Source: Aricia agestis (lineage: Eukaryota > Arthropoda > Insecta > Lepidoptera > Lycaenidae). Taken from it: a stretch of DNA of 64,000 bases. Each line of letters opens with the position of its first letter. Position 1 is the stretch's first letter. Shown piece by piece: positions 10,706 to 20,431 of this stretch. The DNA lies in NCBI RefSeq assembly GCF_905147365.1, contig NC_056422.1:498501-562500 (forward strand), given 5' to 3'. The translations under genes and the position numbers were made by a program. The notes under the pieces were generated by a model. That model searched no databases. It was not told the DNA's origin and worked only from the letters and a program-made list of their open reading frames with translations.

Positions 10706-11139
10706 GTAATTACATGGAAACTTATACTCAATAATCAATATAATTATATCGTCGTCGATCGTTCTGATGATATTGATTCGCGCATTTATTATTCCTTCTT
10801 ACTGTATCTTGGCTAAATTATTTAACTTTTGTTGTATTTGTGCTTACGCAAAACCACTTCAGTGTGGCGACTATATTTTTGTGAAACTTTCCTAAAGAAA
10901 ATATGTAAATGTAGAAAATGAAAAAAAAATTTGGTGAATTACAAATACCTTACAGACTAATATACATATTGATTATTCATATAAATAAGACATTTACTAC
11001 TACCGTCAATTCTCTATGTCCACTAACGTGTCTAATAAACAAAATAATAGTATATTAAAATAATTGTTTTATCATTATACCTCACTCGTTCTGCCACCGT
11101 TATCACTGATCGGTCGTTAAACTCCTAAGTATTTTCCAG

Positions 11140-11757
11140 AACGACTCGTCTGATGGCGATCAAGATATGGAAGACGACGATGAGCGGTTCGGTGCCATAA
11201 TAGCTGCCGAGCTCCGGAGCATCGACGACCCAGAGGAGAAAGAGACCGTCATAGCCGCTATAAAGAAAGTCCTACACGAGTCCAGGGTGAGAAGACGGCA
11301 GAAGAAGCAGACTGAGATTGAATTTAAGCACGAATCGGAACCTAAACCCGTCGTGTCGGTTCCCCGGCCCATCGACGACAGAACAGAGGAGGAGAAAGCG
11401 GTATCCTCCATAAAGAGTGAGCCGGACGAACCGATAAACGACGAGATTCCTCCCACCGATGAACCCACTCCAAACCTGGACTGCAAAACCAAAACCCCAA
11501 TTCCGATGCCAATGGACGACAGGACGGAGGAACAAATAGCTGTTGAGGCGATCAAAGAGGAGCCCGTAGATCCTTCGTACCTCGGCGACTCTTCTAGTGC
11601 CTTTAGTCATTCTGAACCCGATCCGTTATGTGACCCAGCAGCCCCGCAGCCTGTAACAGATATAACAGAAGCAGATGCAGCCGTAGCCGCCATCAAACAA
11701 GAGCCGGCGGAAACTTACGAGATAAAAATATCAGATGTCAACATGGGCGATGTTTAG
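11140..11757 (+). CDS. THAP-C last exon: BESS motif and triple IKxEP repeat
   Basis: The exon follows ATTTTCCAG in phase 0 and has 205 codons. An acidic start leads into a BESS-like segment (ERFGAIIAAEL to KKVLHES), a protein-interaction motif usually found behind MADF or other DNA-binding domains. A basic patch RVRRRQKK follows. Then come three repeats of the pattern P-x-x-D-x-TEE/A-x-x-AV-x-x-IK-x-EP, each holding a psi-K-x-E site (IKSE, IKEE, IKQE). The BESS segment itself shares the DD-x-EE-x-x-x-V-x-AIK rhythm, so the exon may have grown by internal duplication. Base composition is GC-richer than the flanks, as expected of a real exon. With exons 1-3 the product is about 327 residues. 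Whether this exon belongs to THAP-C, THAP-B or both is unproven. Confidence 0.7.
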   Translation, partial: NDSSDGDQDMEDDDERFGAIIAAELRSIDDPEEKETVIAAIKKVLHESRVRRRQKKQTEIEFKHESEPKPVVSVPRPIDDRTEEEKAVSSIKSEPDEPINDEIPPTDEPTPNLDCKTKTPIPMPMDDRTEEQIAVEAIKEEPVDPSYLGDSSSAFSHSEPDPLCDPAAPQPVTDITEADAAVAAIKQEPAETYEIKISDVNMGDV

Positions 11758-11919
11758 ATGAATGCTGCCGGCTCGATATGTGAATTATGATCAGTGATCA
11801 GCCTTAAACAAAGTTCTCACCGCTACTAATTACAACGATGGTCGTAAAAAGAGTGAAATACGACATAAAGGTTGCAAATTGACATTTAACGATGGTTGTG
11901 TCGAGTCTTATATTATATA

Positions 11920-12050
11920 CTAGCTGACCCGACAGACGTTGTCCTGTCTTGACGATTTAACCATGATTAAAATGAGTATAGCTCCATGCCAAATTTCATC
12001 AAAATAGATTAAATGGTTTAGGTGAAAATCATAGTTATCATCATAGTAAA
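11920..12050 (-). mobile_element. Helitron 3'-end fragment (family B)
   Basis: On the minus strand it ends in CTAG (11923-11920) preceded by a diverged form of the GGCAAA...TTTGCC hairpin arrangement. The remainder has the usual CCAAATTTCATCAAAAT text. It abuts a SINE fragment. Confidence 0.5.
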
Positions 12051-12187
12051 CTCACAGAAAACCGGCGTGAAACAGCGCTTGCGCTGTGTTTCGCCGAGTG
12101 AGTGAGTTTACCGGAGGCCCAATCCCCTTACCCCTACCCTATTCCCTTCCCTACCCTCAACTATTCCCTTCCCAATTCCCAAATTAT
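12051..12187 (+). mobile_element. SINE fragment (same family as 61214-61512)
   Basis: It shares GAAACAGCGCTTGCGCTG and GCCGAGTGAGTGAGTTTACC with the 61-kb copy. Both the tRNA-like head and the A-rich tail are missing. It ends where a Helitron coding fragment begins. Confidence 0.6.
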
Positions 12188-12419
12188 CTATTTGTTGACT
12201 TCTGTTGTTCGCTCGACGATTCTGCATTGCCAACCGAGCTGTTTCACGGGCTGCTTCACTTTGCTCTCGTGATTGAGAAGCACGAAGTCGAGCCATACTA
12301 TTGCGGCGCTGTTCACGTGCAATTTCTTGTTCTTCTTCAGTCCTTTCATTTGCAGTATTTTGTATTCTTCTTGCATTACGGCTTTGTCGGGAAAGATTCG
12401 ATCGTCTTGGTCGCGGCAT
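12188..12419 (-). pseudogene. N-terminal fragment of a Helitron Rep/helicase protein
   Basis: On the minus strand, an ATG at 12419 opens a highly charged frame beginning MPRPRRSNLSRQSRNARRIQ, rich in Arg, Glu and Gln, with RL(R/A)xxQSREQ-type repeats. This composition is typical of N-termini of arthropod Helitron proteins. It loses similarity where the SINE fragment begins, and no Rep or helicase motif is present. The call rests on the style of the N-terminus, not on catalytic motifs. Confidence 0.45.
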
Positions 12420-12592
12420 TATTAATTAAACTTCACTTCACTTCAATCCACTTGTTAATTATTTATTTAATAGAAATAGTTTTAATATTGATTTCTTACA
12501 AATATCAAATTGTCATCCATACGTCATTACATAGCTGTCATTTTACGTCAATTACATAGCTGTCATTTTATTATATGATATTATTATATATT

Positions 12593-12720
12593 GTATGATA
12601 TTATTATATTATTGTTGTATTTAGTTTGTTTATAATTTTACTTTTAGTGATTAAACTCTTATTTTACAGAGAAACAAAATTGTTTACTTGTTTTCCTCCA
12701 TACATCAAAATAATCTTATA
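12593..12720 (+). repeat. Truncated 5' LTR (last 128 bases)
   Basis: It reads GTATGATATTATTATATTAT through ATCTTATA and is identical, as far as I can read, to 20641-20768. The upstream U3-like part of the 3' LTR (20432-20640) has no counterpart here. The gag ATG follows after only 10 bases. Confidence 0.8.
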
Positions 12721-12730
12721 AAACGAGTTG

Positions 12731-13606
12731 ATGAAAATTTATGTAGACGAAAATGATAATCTTCAATTTGGAGACCAACAATATCTTGAAGAACTTTTTC
12801 TTGAAGAACAGGTGATCCAAAGGAGTGAGAATGCAGGTAATATACATGAAATTAAATATCAAAGCCTTAAGGATATCGCAGAAAAATTTATAATTGATAA
12901 ATTTTCAACTAAGAATATGAACGCAAACTTATGGATTGACACATTTGAAAAAGAATGTGCTCGTTTTTGCGTCACAACTAATGAACAAAAACTAGAAATT
13001 CTTAGATTATTTTTTGATAAGAGTTGCATCGACTGGTATAATTCGATGATTATGAAGCTAACACTTAACTCTGAATGGTCTATTTGGAAGTCAAAATTTT
13101 GTGAGACTTTTGCAAACAAAGGGTGGAATCCAGTCAATTTAGCTTTATCATATAGATATAGAGATGGTTCTTTACTGGAGTATGCAATAAGAAAAGAAAA
13201 GCTTCTACTGGAAATGAGAACATCTATAGATGTAGGCACATTAATAGACCTGATAGCAGCAGGCTTACCAGATCACATATTGCATAAGATTGATAGAGAG
13301 ATTTTAACAGATACGATAGATTTGTTCAATGTACTAAGAAAACACGAGCATATGGTACAAAAGAAAAGTAATATGATGAATGGAAAGAAAATGTATAAGA
13401 CTGCCTGGCGAGCTAATGAGTATAACGAAGCAACTCGAAATACATGTAAGATTTGTGAAAATTTAAATAAAGGAGCTCGTTATCACTCAGAAGCTACATG
13501 CTGGTTCAAACCAAAAGATGATAATAAGGTAAAGAGAAATTTAATAAGACATGTGAATAATTCCGAAATTGAGGCGGAGTTAAATGAAACTGAACAAAAA
13601 AACTAA
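12731..13606 (+). CDS. gag: Gypsy Gag
   Basis: The frame starts at the ATG at 12731 and encodes 291 residues, typical for a small gypsy Gag. The central part (about residues 45-210) is capsid-like, with the W-x-x-x-F-E and W-x-x-W/F-K-x-x-F patterns of gypsy Gag. Near the C-terminus (about 240-260) lies a zinc-knuckle variant C-x2-C-x9-H-x4-C, longer than the usual C-x2-C-x4-H-x4-C. Gag forms the particle that packages the element RNA in the cytoplasm. The stop at 13604-13606 sits directly after a frameshift site that leads into the protease frame. A TTG three bases upstream is not a likelier start. Confidence 0.85.
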   Translation: MKIYVDENDNLQFGDQQYLEELFLEEQVIQRSENAGNIHEIKYQSLKDIAEKFIIDKFSTKNMNANLWIDTFEKECARFCVTTNEQKLEILRLFFDKSCIDWYNSMIMKLTLNSEWSIWKSKFCETFANKGWNPVNLALSYRYRDGSLLEYAIRKEKLLLEMRTSIDVGTLIDLIAAGLPDHILHKIDREILTDTIDLFNVLRKHEHMVQKKSNMMNGKKMYKTAWRANEYNEATRNTCKICENLNKGARYHSEATCWFKPKDDNKVKRNLIRHVNNSEIEAELNETEQKN

Positions 13607-13881
13607 TAGTGACACCATTAATAACTATAAAATTAACAATAAATGAGAAGTTACAAATAGATGGAATTTATGATTCAGGCTCTAATGTTTCTTTGATAAA
13701 TTCAAAATTACTTAAAATAAAGAATAAAGGAAGGAATGTAAACGAGGCAAGCTTAATAACTATTAATGGTGTCCAAAAAGTAACTGGTTTGACTAGATTA
13801 AGAATTAAGATTTTTGAAGTAGAAAAAGACGTGGATGTTTACGTCATTGATGAATATTCACTTTACAAATTATTATTTTAA
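13594..13881 (+). pseudogene. pol: Gypsy Pol, protease part, cut by the LINE
   Basis: In the -1 frame relative to gag, the sequence encodes a retropepsin-like aspartic protease with the active-site stretch YDSGSNVSLI. The second conserved block expected in this fold (hydrophobic-hydrophobic-LLG-L-D) is split: the frame ends LYKLLF at 13881 and the matching FLIGLD lies after the LINE near 17533-17550. There is no methionine start, as expected for a frameshifted Pol. The interrupted copy cannot make full Pol. The part beyond the LINE remains in the same frame register. Confidence 0.75.
13597..13603 (+). promoter_or_regulatory. -1 ribosomal frameshift heptamer A AAA AAC
   Basis: In the Gag frame the last codons read CAA AAA AAC TAA. 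The heptamer A AAA AAC fits the X-XXY-YYZ rule exactly and lies immediately before the Gag stop. Slipping back one base enters the frame of the protease, which is open from 13594. This is a direct reading of the sequence; function is known for this motif class in other retroelements. I did not resolve a downstream pseudoknot. Confidence 0.75.
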
Positions 13882-13954
13882 TATATTATGATATGTATGC
13901 TTATGTTATCACTTGCTGAAGAAGATCTAGGAAATAAAAACTTGAACCACAGCA

Positions 13955-16816
13955 ATGAATAACAAAGATAACAAATTATTTACGGTAGGGCTCTTTAATG
14001 CGGGTTCATTGGGAACCAGACACGACGAGTTTACTGCCATGATGGAACGCTTATCAGTGGATGTAATGGCTATTAACGAAACCTGGCTCAGGCAGGGTGA
14101 AGATGGCAAAGCTCCTAAAGTGTCGGGGTACAAACTTCGCCATATGCCACGCCCCAGTAATATCCGAGGTGGTCGTGGAGGCGGAGTTGGGTTCTATGTT
14201 AGGCAAGGTGTTAGTTCGCGCCTGATACCTATAGCCGAGACGCAATCTGTTGAGCAAATCTGGCTCGATCTAAAACTGAACGGATTAAAAATAGCCGTGG
14301 GAACCGCATACAGGCCTCCCTGGATGGATGTAAATCTATTCATTGATGCTCTGACTCAGACGTGGTGCTCACTTGCATCACATGATTATATTATCTTAGT
14401 AGGTGATTTTAATATAAATATACTTCAGCAGTTGGATAATAAGACAAAACTACTCTCACAGTTTTTTGAATCATTGCAAATTAAGCAAATCGTTACTTCT
14501 CCCACACATTTTACAGAGCATTCTGAAACCCTCATAGATGTTATATGCACTAATGCAGTTGCACGCTCAGTGTTGGTAAACCACATTCCTGATCTGGGGA
14601 ACCATGCTGTAGTGACGGCACAGTTCAATTTCAAGAAGCCCAAATTCACCCCATTCCAATGTTCTTTCAGACCACTTAACGATATTGTGTTAGAATTATT
14701 TAATCACGACTTGGAGCAAATTAACTGGGGACAACTGGAGAGCATTACCGACTTAAATGAAATGGTCTTAGAATTTAACAGGCTTATACTGCTCCTCTTC
14801 GATCTGCATGCGCCCATTAAAAATGTTTACATTAAAAAACAATCTCCTCCCTGGCTGACAGATACAGTGAAGCAAATTATGAAACTACGTGATGATAGTT
14901 TCTCCAAATGGAAGGCTACTAGGAACCTAACCTACAAAAAATTATATAAAGACCTTAAGTCTATTGTTGTATCTGCTATACACTCAGAAAAACGTGCCTA
15001 TTTTAGTAAAAATATAAATTGTAATATTAATAAGCCTAAAACTCTTTGGAACAATATGAAAAAACAACTTAACTTCGGTAAAAATAAAGAACCCTGTCTC
15101 CCTGATTTTTGTAATGACCCCAATGAAATAAATAAACATTTTGTAAATATCCCTGATCAATCACGCAGCCCATTAAACTCCAACTCATTACATACATATT
15201 TTGAATCACATACAATTGGTCCATCTCGATTTAATTTCTCACCAGTATCAGAAAACGAAATTATGACTATCATTAAAAGTCTTAAATCGAACGCTATCGG
15301 GGTTGATAATATCTCTTTACAAATGTTAAATCTTACACTGCCTAACACTCTAGAAGTTATTACTAACATTGTAAATAAATCCCTACTAACCTCTACATTC
15401 CCCTCAGTCTGGAAGACAGCTCTGATCAAGCCTATTCCTAAAAACCCTAATCCTTCCTCCCTCCAAGACCTCCGCCCTATTAGCATTCTTCCCTGCCTCT
15501 CTAAAATAGTCGAAAAAGTGGTGCACAAACAAATAATGAACTACCTTGAAGCTAATAAAATTTTGCCTAAGTACCAGTCTGGATTTAGGAGAAAACATAG
15601 CACTGTTACTGCTCTATTAGACGTCTTAGACAACATTCTATCTGCTCAGGATAATGGAAAGGGTACTATTCTGGTCTTATTAGACTATTCGAGGGCATTT
15701 GAAACAATTAATATTCCCCTTCTTATTAGCAAGCTTAAATATTATGGTTTTGAACCTTCTGTAATACAGTGGCTTTCTAGCTACCTGAAACATAGATTAC
15801 AGAAGGTGGAAATCATAAATCGTAATGGCAGTAAATCCTACTCTTCGGATGCTAGTGTGGATCAAGGCGTTCCTCAGGGATCAATCCTTGGCCCCCTACT
15901 GTACATCCTATTTAGTGCGGATATTTGTCAACATATAATTCACAGCAGGTACCACATGTACGCAGATGACACCCAGGTCTACCTAAGTTTTTGCCCTAAA
16001 GATTTCGATGAGGCTGTTTCTAAAATAAATGGAGACCTTCTACGAATAGCTGACTGGTCCAACTCTTGTGGTCTAGTTCTGAATGCCAGCAAAACAAAAT
16101 ACATTGTACTGGGCTCCAGAAAACAAGTTGCTGATATTATTGAAAAAAAACCAAAGATCATGATATCAGGACAAGAGATTGAGCAAGTAAATATCGCACG
16201 TAACTTAGGTGTTCTTTTTGACTCTAACTTAAAGTTTGAACAACACATGCTCGAGGTAGTAAGAAGCTGCTTTTATCGATTAAAAACTCTTTACAATTAT
16301 CGCACCTACCTGAGCGAGGATATTAGAATCAGGGTCTGTGATACTCTCATACTCTCGAAATTGAACTACGCCGACACAGTTATTGGTCATGCTATACTTG
16401 CCAGAACAGAGAGGCTTGTACAGAGGGTCCAGAATGCCTGTATGCGTTTTTGTTATACTATCCCCCCACGAACACATGTCACACCATTTATTAACAAGGC
16501 CAACATACTTAAGATGAAAGAACGTAGAAAGCTCCACTTTGCTGCTCTTCTATTTGATTTAATCCTCACACAATGTCCATCCTACTTATATGAGAAGCTG
16601 GCCTGGGCAAGTGATATCAACAACCGTACTCGTGCCTCCCAATACCGGATCCTGACACCAGTTCATAAGACTGTAGCTTTTCGTGGATCATTCAGGTACG
16701 CTGCTTCCCGATGTTGGAACAACCTTCCACCTCCCCTCAGGATGCTAAAAACAAAAAAAACATTTAGCAAACATTATAAAACACATTTGCTTCAGTTACA
16801 ACATCTTTTTGCGTAA
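13955..16816 (+). CDS. LINE ORF2: AP endonuclease and reverse transcriptase
   Basis: The frame is uninterrupted for 953 codons from the ATG at 13955. Residues about 1-230 are an APE-type endonuclease with the FNAGSL, NETWL, TAYRPP and GDFN (150-153) blocks. The usual terminal SDH motif reads GNH (215-217), so the Asp of that motif is Asn. Residues about 460-730 are a reverse transcriptase with LRPISILPCLSKIVEKV, LLDYSRAF, QGVPQGSILGPLLY and YADD (669-672). A C-terminal domain follows, with a Cys/His-poor, Arg-rich end. The protein would nick target DNA and copy the element RNA onto it. The clade is probably within the CR1/Jockey group of insect LINEs; finer placement needs a tree. Confidence 0.88.
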   Translation: MNNKDNKLFTVGLFNAGSLGTRHDEFTAMMERLSVDVMAINETWLRQGEDGKAPKVSGYKLRHMPRPSNIRGGRGGGVGFYVRQGVSSRLIPIAETQSVEQIWLDLKLNGLKIAVGTAYRPPWMDVNLFIDALTQTWCSLASHDYIILVGDFNINILQQLDNKTKLLSQFFESLQIKQIVTSPTHFTEHSETLIDVICTNAVARSVLVNHIPDLGNHAVVTAQFNFKKPKFTPFQCSFRPLNDIVLELFNHDLEQINWGQLESITDLNEMVLEFNRLILLLFDLHAPIKNVYIKKQSPPWLTDTVKQIMKLRDDSFSKWKATRNLTYKKLYKDLKSIVVSAIHSEKRAYFSKNINCNINKPKTLWNNMKKQLNFGKNKEPCLPDFCNDPNEINKHFVNIPDQSRSPLNSNSLHTYFESHTIGPSRFNFSPVSENEIMTIIKSLKSNAIGVDNISLQMLNLTLPNTLEVITNIVNKSLLTSTFPSVWKTALIKPIPKNPNPSSLQDLRPISILPCLSKIVEKVVHKQIMNYLEANKILPKYQSGFRRKHSTVTALLDVLDNILSAQDNGKGTILVLLDYSRAFETINIPLLISKLKYYGFEPSVIQWLSSYLKHRLQKVEIINRNGSKSYSSDASVDQGVPQGSILGPLLYILFSADICQHIIHSRYHMYADDTQVYLSFCPKDFDEAVSKINGDLLRIADWSNSCGLVLNASKTKYIVLGSRKQVADIIEKKPKIMISGQEIEQVNIARNLGVLFDSNLKFEQHMLEVVRSCFYRLKTLYNYRTYLSEDIRIRVCDTLILSKLNYADTVIGHAILARTERLVQRVQNACMRFCYTIPPRTHVTPFINKANILKMKERRKLHFAALLFDLILTQCPSYLYEKLAWASDINNRTRASQYRILTPVHKTVAFRGSFRYAASRCWNNLPPPLRMLKTKKTFSKHYKTHLLQLQHLFA

Positions 16817-17516
16817 TATGTACCTTTCGATGGATGCACCTCTGGCTGCGGTGTAGGGTTGGTCCATGGTCGGAATGCGGGACAGCCATGAACAATCTTA
16901 GCCTATTTGTTCCACGATCTCCGTACTCTGGAGGTGTATAGTTATACGCCTGTTCTCACTCCACAGGTTTAAATTTTATTGTTATAACATTAAGCGGTAA
17001 CATCATATTTGAATAGGTTATGCCACGTATGAAACCACGTTACAGTTTTATTTTCACAGAATAAGGTAGGTATGCATAAAAATCTTGTTTTTAACCCATC
17101 ATTGTTCCAGACGTCAAATGTCATAGACAAATGAAAATTGACAGCTTTTTCTTTTCTTTTTTTTTTTTTCTCCCAATGTTAGGCACGTCATGTTATAATA
17201 ATTTTTATCTTGTAGCTCTTATTTTCTTTATTAATTTATTTAGTATTTAAGTATTTTTAATTTAATATTAAATATGTTCTTAGTTCCTAATGATATTGTC
17301 CACACTTTATTATTGTGAGGTCACTCATTGGTCCCAGCAGAAAATCAGTGCAGCAACTTGCTGCTTATGCTGAGCTGGGGTCCATTTTTGTGAGATCACA
17401 CAATATAATGTAAATTAAGTACTGTACTGTGTCCTGGTTTTCTCGTCCTTTGTAAATGTTGTGTTGTGTGATGTACAAAATAAACTTTTCTTATTCTTAT
17501 TCTTATTCTTATTCTA
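16817..17516 (+). repeat. LINE 3' UTR and (TTATTC)n tail
   Basis: Non-coding, with an AATAAA just before the tail (about 17479-17484). The tail consists of repeated TTATTC units rather than poly-A, as in some CR1-type elements. It ends at AAAAGAATTTC, where gypsy sequence resumes. Confidence 0.75.
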
Positions 17517-17547
17517 AAAGAATTTCAAACATGATTTTCTCATTGGT

Positions 17548-20361
17548 TTGGATATGATAAAAAAGTTTGGATTGATTCAAACTGAAAAGTTAACGATTAT
17601 TCAAAAGAAATATAATTGTGAGAACAAGAATAATATGATAGAAAGTGGAGATGTCAGTATGAAAAGAGAAATATGTAACGATGGAATTACAGAAAATATA
17701 AAAATAAACTTTAATGAACATGTCAAAGAAGATGATATTGAAATGAAAGTAGATCATTTAGAAACTGGTGAAAAATATAAAATAAATAAATTAATTGATG
17801 ACTACAAGTCAGTTTTTGCTAAAGACAAGTATGACATAGGCACTGTAAATGGATATGAAGCTAGAATTGACTTAACAGTAGAGAAATACTGTAGTAAGAG
17901 ACCTTACAGATGCACGATGGAGGATAAGAAGGAGATAGAACAGCAGATAGCAAAATTACTTGATAATAAGCTAATAGAAGACTCCTACAGTCCATTTGCA
18001 GCGCCAGTTACATTAGCATATAAAAAAGAAGACAATAAGAGAACAAGATTATGTATCGATTTTAGAGACTTAAATAAAATTGTAGTACCACAAGCTCAAC
18101 CTTTCCCGTTAATTGAAGATCTAGTAATAAAAACAAGAAATTGCAAATTTTTCACGACCCTAGATGTAAATTCAGCATTTTGGTCTATTCCTTTAAGAAT
18201 AGAAGACAGAAAGAAAACAGGGTTTGTAACTCAAGAAGGCCACTACCAGTGGACATGTCTTCCCTTTGGTTTAAAAACGTCTTCAGCAATATTTCAAAGA
18301 GTGTTGAGCAACATATTAAGAAAATATAAACTCAACGAATTTACCGTTAATTACATTGACGATATCTTGATCTTCTCCGAGGATTTTGATAGCCATATTA
18401 ATCACTTAAGACAGTTATTAGAAGCTATAAAAAAGGAAGGATTCAGGTTAAAATTTACAAAATGCACTTTTGCCTCAAATTCTGTCAAATATCTGGGACA
18501 TATCATTCAAAATAATTCAGTGCAGCCTTTAAAAGATAATATTATTTCCGTACAAAACTTTCCTACTCCTAAAAATCAAAAAAACATTAGACAGTTTCTT
18601 GGTAAAATAAATTTCTACCATGAATACATACCAAGAAAGGCTATTATATTGGACCCCTTGCATAAATTGTTAAGGAAAGGCCAAAAATTTGTTTGGTCCA
18701 ATGAATGCCAAAAATCTTTTGACACTATAAAAAATCTATTATGCTCTAAACCAATATTAGAGATATATGACAGAAATTTACCTATACACATTTATACAGA
18801 TGCATCCATAGAAGGAGTTGGTGCAGTCTTAAAACAGATACAGCCAGATGGACAAGAAAAAACTGTAGCATATTTTTCGAAGAAATTGACGGAAACGCAG
18901 AAGAAAAAGAAAGCTATTTATTTGGAATTGTTGGCGATAAAAGAGGCGGTGTTTTTTTGGCAATATTGGCTAATAGGAAGACCATTTACTGTTTTTTCGG
19001 ACCACAAACCTTTGGAAAATATGAATTTAAAATCAAGAACGGACGAAGAATTAGGGGATCTTACCTATTACCTATCACAGTACGAATTTAATGTAGTTTA
19101 TTCTCCTGGGAAAAATAATTTAGAGGCAGACTGTTTAAGTAGAAATCCAGTGTTGAATTCAGATGAAAACACTGATGAACAACTAAGAGTTGTCAATCTT
19201 ATAAGCATTGAAGACATATTGAAAGATCAAGAAATTAATAAGGAAGTACAAGAACAAAAAGATAAGTTAATAAATAAACATAATGTGTACTTCAAAAGGG
19301 TTGGAAAAAGAGATAAAATAATTTTATCAAAAGAATTAAGTTTAACTTTTTTGAAAGATGTTCATGAAAATATGTGTCATATTGGAATCAACCAAATGCA
19401 AAAGATGATTGGTAAATTTTATTTTATAAGAAATTTATCAGATATTATTAAAAAGATTTGCAAAAGTTGTGAAACTTGCATAAAAAATAAAACAAGAGGA
19501 CATGAAAGATTTGGATCTATGTCTCATCTAGGACCAGCAACAAGACCTTTTGAGATTATGTCTATTGATACAATAGGCGGATTTGGAGGTTCGAGATCAT
19601 CAAAAAAATACTTGCATTTATTAGTTGACCATTTTAGTAGATTCGCATTTATTCATACGTCTAAAACTCAAACAGCAAATGATTTCATAAGACTTTTATC
19701 TAGTATAGTGGAAACGGAAGAAATAGGCATGATTTTGACCGATCAATATCCAGGAATCAATTCAATTGCATTAAAAAAAATTCTTGGTGACAGAAATATA
19801 CCATTGGTATTTACAGCAGTAAACTGCCCTTTTTCTAATGGCTTAAATGAACGTTTGAATCAAACATTGGTGAATAAGATAAGATGCAAAGTTAACGAAG
19901 AAGAGAAGAAAAGAGCTTGGGCTAGTATAGCTAAGGAGTGTGTTAAAAAATATAATGAGACTGTTCACACAGTTACAGGATTCTCTCCAACTTATCTTTT
20001 GTATGGAACAGAAAAAGTAATGATTTTACCAAAGGAATTTAGAAATAACTTAACGAGTGAGAGTTGGATAAATGACAAAAAAATTGCTTTGGATAATTCA
20101 AAAAAGTCCCATGATTACAACAAGAAATTATTTGACAAGAATCGGAAGCATTGTAATTTTAATGTGGGAGATCTAGTTTATGTTGAGAATGGAAATAGAC
20201 TTAATAGATGTAAGTTAGATGAAGTTTATATTGGACCATTTAGGATTGTAAAGAAAGTGTCGAGTTCTATATATGAAATAGATACAGGTCATAGAAAAGC
20301 TGAGTCAAACCTATTTCATGTGACTAAAATGATTCCTGTACCTATGTTAGACTTAAGTTAG
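17548..20361 (+). pseudogene. pol: Gypsy Pol: reverse transcriptase, RNase H and integrase
   Basis: The frame is open for 937 codons from the first internal ATG, and gypsy-type coding extends a few codons upstream to the LINE edge. Reverse transcriptase is at about 110-330, with RLCIDFRDLN, LPFGLK and YIDD (269-272). RNase H follows at about 400-530, with IYTDAS, LELLAI and FSDHKPLE. Integrase has an H-H-C-C zinc region (C-x2-C in CKSCETC), catalytic Asp (SIDTIG) and Asp (LTDQYPG), and Glu (LNERLNQ), the D,D,E set. After it come a basic segment and a chromatin-free C-terminus ending at TAG near 20361. The copy is severed from its protease and frameshift site by the LINE, so it is scored as broken although this half has no stop codon. 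Confidence 0.85.
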
Positions 20362-20431
20362 ACTTATGTAGGCCTTTAGATTTAGTGATGTAAAAAAAAA
20401 TTGATTTTTTTTTTCTCCTTAAGGGGGGAGA

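Larger units (their letters stand above)
13890..17516 (+). mobile_element. Non-LTR retrotransposon (CR1/Jockey-like LINE) inserted in gypsy pol
   Basis: It comprises a short 5' leader, one long ORF2, about 700 bases of 3' UTR and a (TTATTC)n tail at about 17488-17516. No ORF1 is present, so the copy is either 5' truncated or of a type that uses only ORF2. The exact 5' end is not certain because I could not find a convincing target duplication. The tail borders gypsy coding sequence directly. Confidence 0.82.

Noticed and set aside
11160..11610. Minus-strand frames of 112-131 codons opposite the BESS exon
   Set aside because: Ser/Gly-rich antisense shadows of the acidic coding exon; no domain.
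12086..12559. 157-codon plus-strand frame over Helitron and SINE debris
   Set aside because: Its left part is SINE polypyrimidine sequence and the rest is antisense to the Helitron fragment.
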